Positions 63,321 through 64,000 of a stretch of 64,000 nt of DNA are shown here, piece by piece. Origin of the DNA: Terrabacter sp040702505 (GTDB lineage: Bacteria; Actinomycetota; Actinomycetes; Actinomycetales; Dermatophilaceae). A program made the position numbers and the translations under genes. Position 1 is the stretch's first letter; every line of letters starts with the position of its first letter. The stretch covers positions 1 to 64,000 of the forward strand of contig NZ_JBFBLC010000010.1 in the NCBI RefSeq assembly GCF_040702505.1, given 5' to 3'. The notes beneath the pieces were generated by a model. That model did no database searches. It was not told the origin of the DNA and was given only the letters and a program-made list of their open reading frames with translations.

Positions 63321-64000
63321 GTGGCCAGCATCCCGACGCCCCCGTGCAGCTGCCCGAAGGCTTCCGGGCGTCCGGCGTGACCGCCGGGCTCAAGGCCAGC
63401 GGCAGTCCCGACCTCGCCCTCGTCGTCAACGACGGCCCGGACCACCACGCCGCGGCGGTCTTCACGACGAACCGGGTCGAGGCGGCGCCGGTCACGTGGT
63501 CGCGGCAGGTCGTGGCCGACGGTCGGGTCGACGCCGTGGTGCTCAACTCGGGCGGGGCGAACGCCTGCACCGGCGCCCAGGGCTTCCTCGACACCCACCG
63601 CACCGCCGAGCACGTCGCGGACGTCCTCGGCGCCTCGGCGGGCGACGTGGTCGTGTGCTCGACCGGCCTGATCGGCGAGCTGCTCCCGATGGACAAGGTG
63701 CTAGCCGGTGTCGACGCGGCCTGCGCCGCCCTCTCGCCGGACGGTCACCAGGACGCGGCCGTCGCCATCAAGACCACGGACACCGTGCACAAGGTCGCCG
63801 CCCACGCGGGGGAGGGCTGGTCGGTCTCCGGCATGGCCAAGGGAGCGGGGATGCTCGCCCCGGCCCTCGCCACGATGCTCGTCGTGCTGACCACCGACGC
63901 GGTCGTCGAGCCGGGCGACCTCGACACGGCGCTGCGGGCAGCCACCGCCGTGTCGTTCGACCGCATCGACTCCGACGCGTGCATGTCGACCAACGACACC
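63317..64000 (+). CDS. argJ: Glutamate N-acetyltransferase / amino-acid acetyltransferase ArgJ (5' part)
   Basis: 228 codons are present; the gene continues beyond the window. ArgJ signatures: LPEGFRASGVTAGLKASG, AAAVFTTNRVEAAPV, LNSGGANACTG, CSTGLIGELLPMDKV and KGAGMLAPALATML. ArgJ cleaves itself before the Thr in ATML (Thr186 here), which becomes the nucleophile. It recycles the acetyl group from N-acetylornithine to glutamate. Its presence after argC shows the cyclic arginine pathway. Confidence 0.95.
   Translation, partial: MSGQHPDAPVQLPEGFRASGVTAGLKASGSPDLALVVNDGPDHHAAAVFTTNRVEAAPVTWSRQVVADGRVDAVVLNSGGANACTGAQGFLDTHRTAEHVADVLGASAGDVVVCSTGLIGELLPMDKVLAGVDAACAALSPDGHQDAAVAIKTTDTVHKVAAHAGEGWSVSGMAKGAGMLAPALATMLVVLTTDAVVEPGDLDTALRAATAVSFDRIDSDACMSTNDT

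Overview
The window is about 70% G+C with very strong G/C third-position bias, frequent GTG starts and long runs of 4-nt overlapping genes. Gene content and order (mraZ to ftsZ, pgeF, yggS, sepF, yggT, divIVA; a dual-function hisA/priA type enzyme; infC-rpmI-rplT; pheST; argCJ) are those of an actinobacterial chromosome. The MurE motif DNPR points to meso-diaminopimelate peptidoglycan. An Intrasporangiaceae-like member of the Micrococcales is my best guess, by inference only. No prophage, CRISPR array, rRNA or tRNA was seen. The only mobile-element trace is the 3' tip of an IS110-like transposase at the left edge.

Layout. 1-180: transposase remnant and a strong hairpin. 181-4860 (minus strand): moxR - DUF58 - transglutaminase operon, divergent from the division cluster. 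5233-20202: mraZ operator, mraZ, rsmH, ftsL, ftsI, murE, murF, mraY, murD, ftsW, murG, murC, ftsQ, most joined by GTGA/ATGA overlaps. 20203-25920: a 419-nt ftsZ leader, ftsZ, terminator, pgeF, yggS, sepF, yggT, divIVA (septum assembly and polar growth). 26094-28676: a TraR/DksA zinc-finger protein with a histone-like tail, lspA, an RluD-type pseudouridine synthase. 28849-34565: dnaE, an AlkZ/YcaQ-superfamily protein, a second RluA-family enzyme. 34700-41583: secreted multidomain nuclease, S9 oligopeptidase and secreted endonuclease I. 41803-48836: hisD-hisC-hisB-hisH, a tandem repeat array, hisA/priA, SseB-like and DUF445 genes. 48931-54606: OhrR/Ohr peroxide module, CurA-like reductase, divergent EF-G-like factor and MFS exporter. 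54607-56326: infC operon with an attenuator-like leader and an AUC start codon. 56380-64000: rRNA/tRNA methyltransferase, soluble histidine kinase, pheS-pheT, then argC-argJ, which runs off the right edge.

Working together. The 5-26 kb block makes lipid II (MurE, MurF, MraY, MurD, MurG, MurC), polymerises and cross-links it at the septum (FtsW, FtsI with FtsL and FtsQ) and positions the machinery (FtsZ, SepF, DivIVA). MraZ probably represses its own operon through three 10-bp-phased GTGG(A/G)G boxes lying between the -35 and -10. Close copies of the same boxes face the divergent moxR operon. Other readable control elements are a 27-bp OhrR palindrome between ohrR and ohr, a 10-bp-phased TGCA array over the argC promoter, and a T-tailed hairpin in front of infC. 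At least six genes (pgeF, dnaE, the S9 peptidase, hisD, the histidine kinase, argC) have a TANNNT -10 box 7-8 nt before the start codon and so look leaderless. A short motif, GTATGCC/GGCATAC, recurs about 30 times across the window, including in intergenic DNA.
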